Source: CAXOVX01 sp964213345 (GTDB lineage Bacteria; Pseudomonadota; Alphaproteobacteria; Rickettsiales; Midichloriaceae). From it: DNA of 16,603 nucleotides. The notes below the pieces were generated by a model. It did not search any database, was not told the DNA's origin, and saw only the letters and a program-made list of their open reading frames with translations. Both the position numbers and the translations under genes were made by a program. Where the stretch lies: contig CAXOVX010000042.1 in the NCBI GenBank assembly GCA_964213345.1, positions 1 to 16,603 of the forward strand, given 5' to 3'. Positions 15,845 to 16,603 of the stretch are shown piece by piece. Numbering within the stretch: the stretch's first letter is position 1; every line of letters starts with the position of its first letter.

Positions 15845-15856
15845 GAGGTAAGGGGG

Positions 15857-15891
15857 AACTTGTCTTCATTGAAGTCAGGGGGGTTTTATCC
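15857..15891 (+). terminator. Weak hairpin after lpdA, possible transcription end
   Basis: Downstream of lpdA, TGTCTTCATTGAAGTCA can fold into a short stem (CTTC/GAAG, with two further pairs after a T-T mismatch), followed by a G-run and TTTT. The stem is weak and the G-run is unusual. This is a tentative end of the murD-pdhC-lpdA transcript. Confidence 0.25.
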
Positions 15892-15967
15892 CAGAGAGTA
15901 GTGGTGTATTATGAGGAGAGACACAAATAAGTTACAGCAACCAAAGTTAATTTTGGTTTACTGCCCC

Positions 15968-16303
15968 TGTCTGTAGGCGAGGCTCTGCAACTGGGACGTG
16001 TGGTGCGTTCCAAAGAGTGGGAGTGATTTGCAAAAAAAGTATACTCTATAAAGAAACCGACCCCGAGGAAAAGAAGAGTTTTTAGAGAAGATATCGCTAA
16101 TGGCTGACAGATAATTTGGTATTTATAGACGAAAGTAAGATACATAAATATATCCATAAAGAACGTGGATATGCGAAGAAAGGAGAAAATTTTATGGCAG
16201 CGATGTACTACTTACAAGGATAGTTGCGATACGAAGTTATTCGAGTTTTGGATTGAGGAATTTCTGATACCTACGTTAAAGCCTGGTCAGATGGGGTAAT
16301 TAT
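15968..16303 (+). pseudogene. IS630-type transposase relic with stops and internal deletions
   Basis: In one plus-strand frame from 15987 the sequence reads ATGTCGAFQRVGVICKKS and then LYKETDPEEKKSF followed by TAG. Further on, LVFIDESKIHKYIHKERGYA and KKGENFMAAM match the first catalytic-Asp region of IS630-type transposases. After a further stop the frame shifts to LFEFWIEEFLIPTLKPGQ (about 16237-16290). Against the left copy (minus strand, 1-215), about 16 codons are missing between KKG and ENF, and everything past KPGQ is lost where the short repeat begins at 16304. It is non-functional. Confidence 0.75.
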
Positions 16304-16424
16304 ACCAAATCCCATTTTTAACACTCACGTTGTTGAGCTGCTGGATTTAGACTCATCAGTCATGTAGTATTCTATGCTCCTTCTCCCTCACCGTTGTACT
16401 CCTAGTAGTTTATTTAAAAATGTT
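16304..16424. repeat. Short dispersed repeat (MITE-like), copy 2
   Basis: This is a diverged copy of the unit at 1636-1751, in the same orientation. It begins ACCAAATCCCATTTTTAA and ends near TTTAAAAATG. It sits exactly where the IS630 relic loses its reading frame after KPGQ, consistent with insertion into that transposase gene. Confidence 0.5.
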
Positions 16425-16545
16425 ACTAGCTTAAAATACTAGAAAACACTCCTCTTTAGCTGATGCTGTAGGTGCTACTTCTAAAACAACCATTCCTCAC
16501 TTGAATATGTAGTCCAGCTTATTACTTATGACAAGTATGTGTAAA
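16425..16545. other. Degraded intergenic sequence
   Basis: I recognise no gene here. On the minus strand a short frame from about 16492 (MVVLEVAPTASAKEECFLVF) stays open for only 20 codons. It lies between the short repeat and the second IS982 end. Confidence 0.4.
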
Positions 16546-16603
16546 ACTCGAAGTAAGGCTAAGGAATGAATAATATAATGCAATAAGATGGAGATATGAT
16601 ATC
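16546..16603 (+). mobile_element. Start of a second IS982-family element, cut by the window edge
   Basis: The plus strand from 16546 begins with the terminal repeat ACTCGAAGTAAGGCTAAG. It continues identically, apart from two substitutions over 58 bases, to the minus-strand sequence 1114-1057 of the left IS982 element. In the left copy the transposase starts about 100 bases inside this end, so the second transposase should begin just beyond the window, reading rightwards. Confidence 0.8.

Overview
This AT-rich window is a block of housekeeping genes bracketed by decaying insertion sequences. The gene set and protein style suggest an intracellular alphaproteobacterium of the order Rickettsiales. 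The clues are a GltX with an ISKR-type KMSKS loop, a PPDK-regulator protein, an FtsH with a short hydrophilic tail, split pyruvate dehydrogenase genes and a heavy load of IS relics. The order is inferred from recognised protein families. I cannot name the genus.

Layout. (1) Positions 1-1840 are mobile-element debris. An IS630-type transposase relic on the minus strand (1-215) is abutted by an IS982-type element (216-1114) that still has both terminal inverted repeats but a broken transposase. Degraded sequence follows, then a ~116 bp repeat with inverted ends (1636-1751). (2) Positions 1838-10171 are a compact minus-strand cluster read murF > ligA > PPDK regulator > ftsH > uncharacterised 136-aa gene > gltX. 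The 136-aa gene and gltX are 1 bp apart. (3) Positions 10172-10551 are a divergent intergenic region with a perfect 8-bp-arm palindrome. (4) Positions 10552-15844 are a plus-strand cluster: uncharacterised 315-aa gene > murD > pdhC (E2) > lpdA (E3). (5) Positions 15845-16603 are again IS debris: an IS630 relic, a second copy of the ~120 bp repeat, and the first 58 bp of a second IS982 element in the opposite orientation to the first.

Function. MurD and MurF are two steps of the same cytoplasmic peptidoglycan-precursor pathway, here on divergent transcripts, so the organism probably still makes some peptidoglycan. PdhC and LpdA are the E2 and E3 subunits of a 2-oxo-acid (most likely pyruvate) dehydrogenase. 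The PPDK regulator implies a pyruvate phosphate dikinase elsewhere, so both sides of the region touch pyruvate metabolism. LigA, FtsH and GltX are core replication, quality-control and translation genes.

I found no tRNA or rRNA gene, CRISPR array, prophage, toxin-antitoxin or defence system. The least explained items are the 315-aa protein without cysteine or histidine ahead of murD, the palindrome upstream of it, the 136-aa gene coupled to gltX, and the mirror-image IS arrangement at the two edges.
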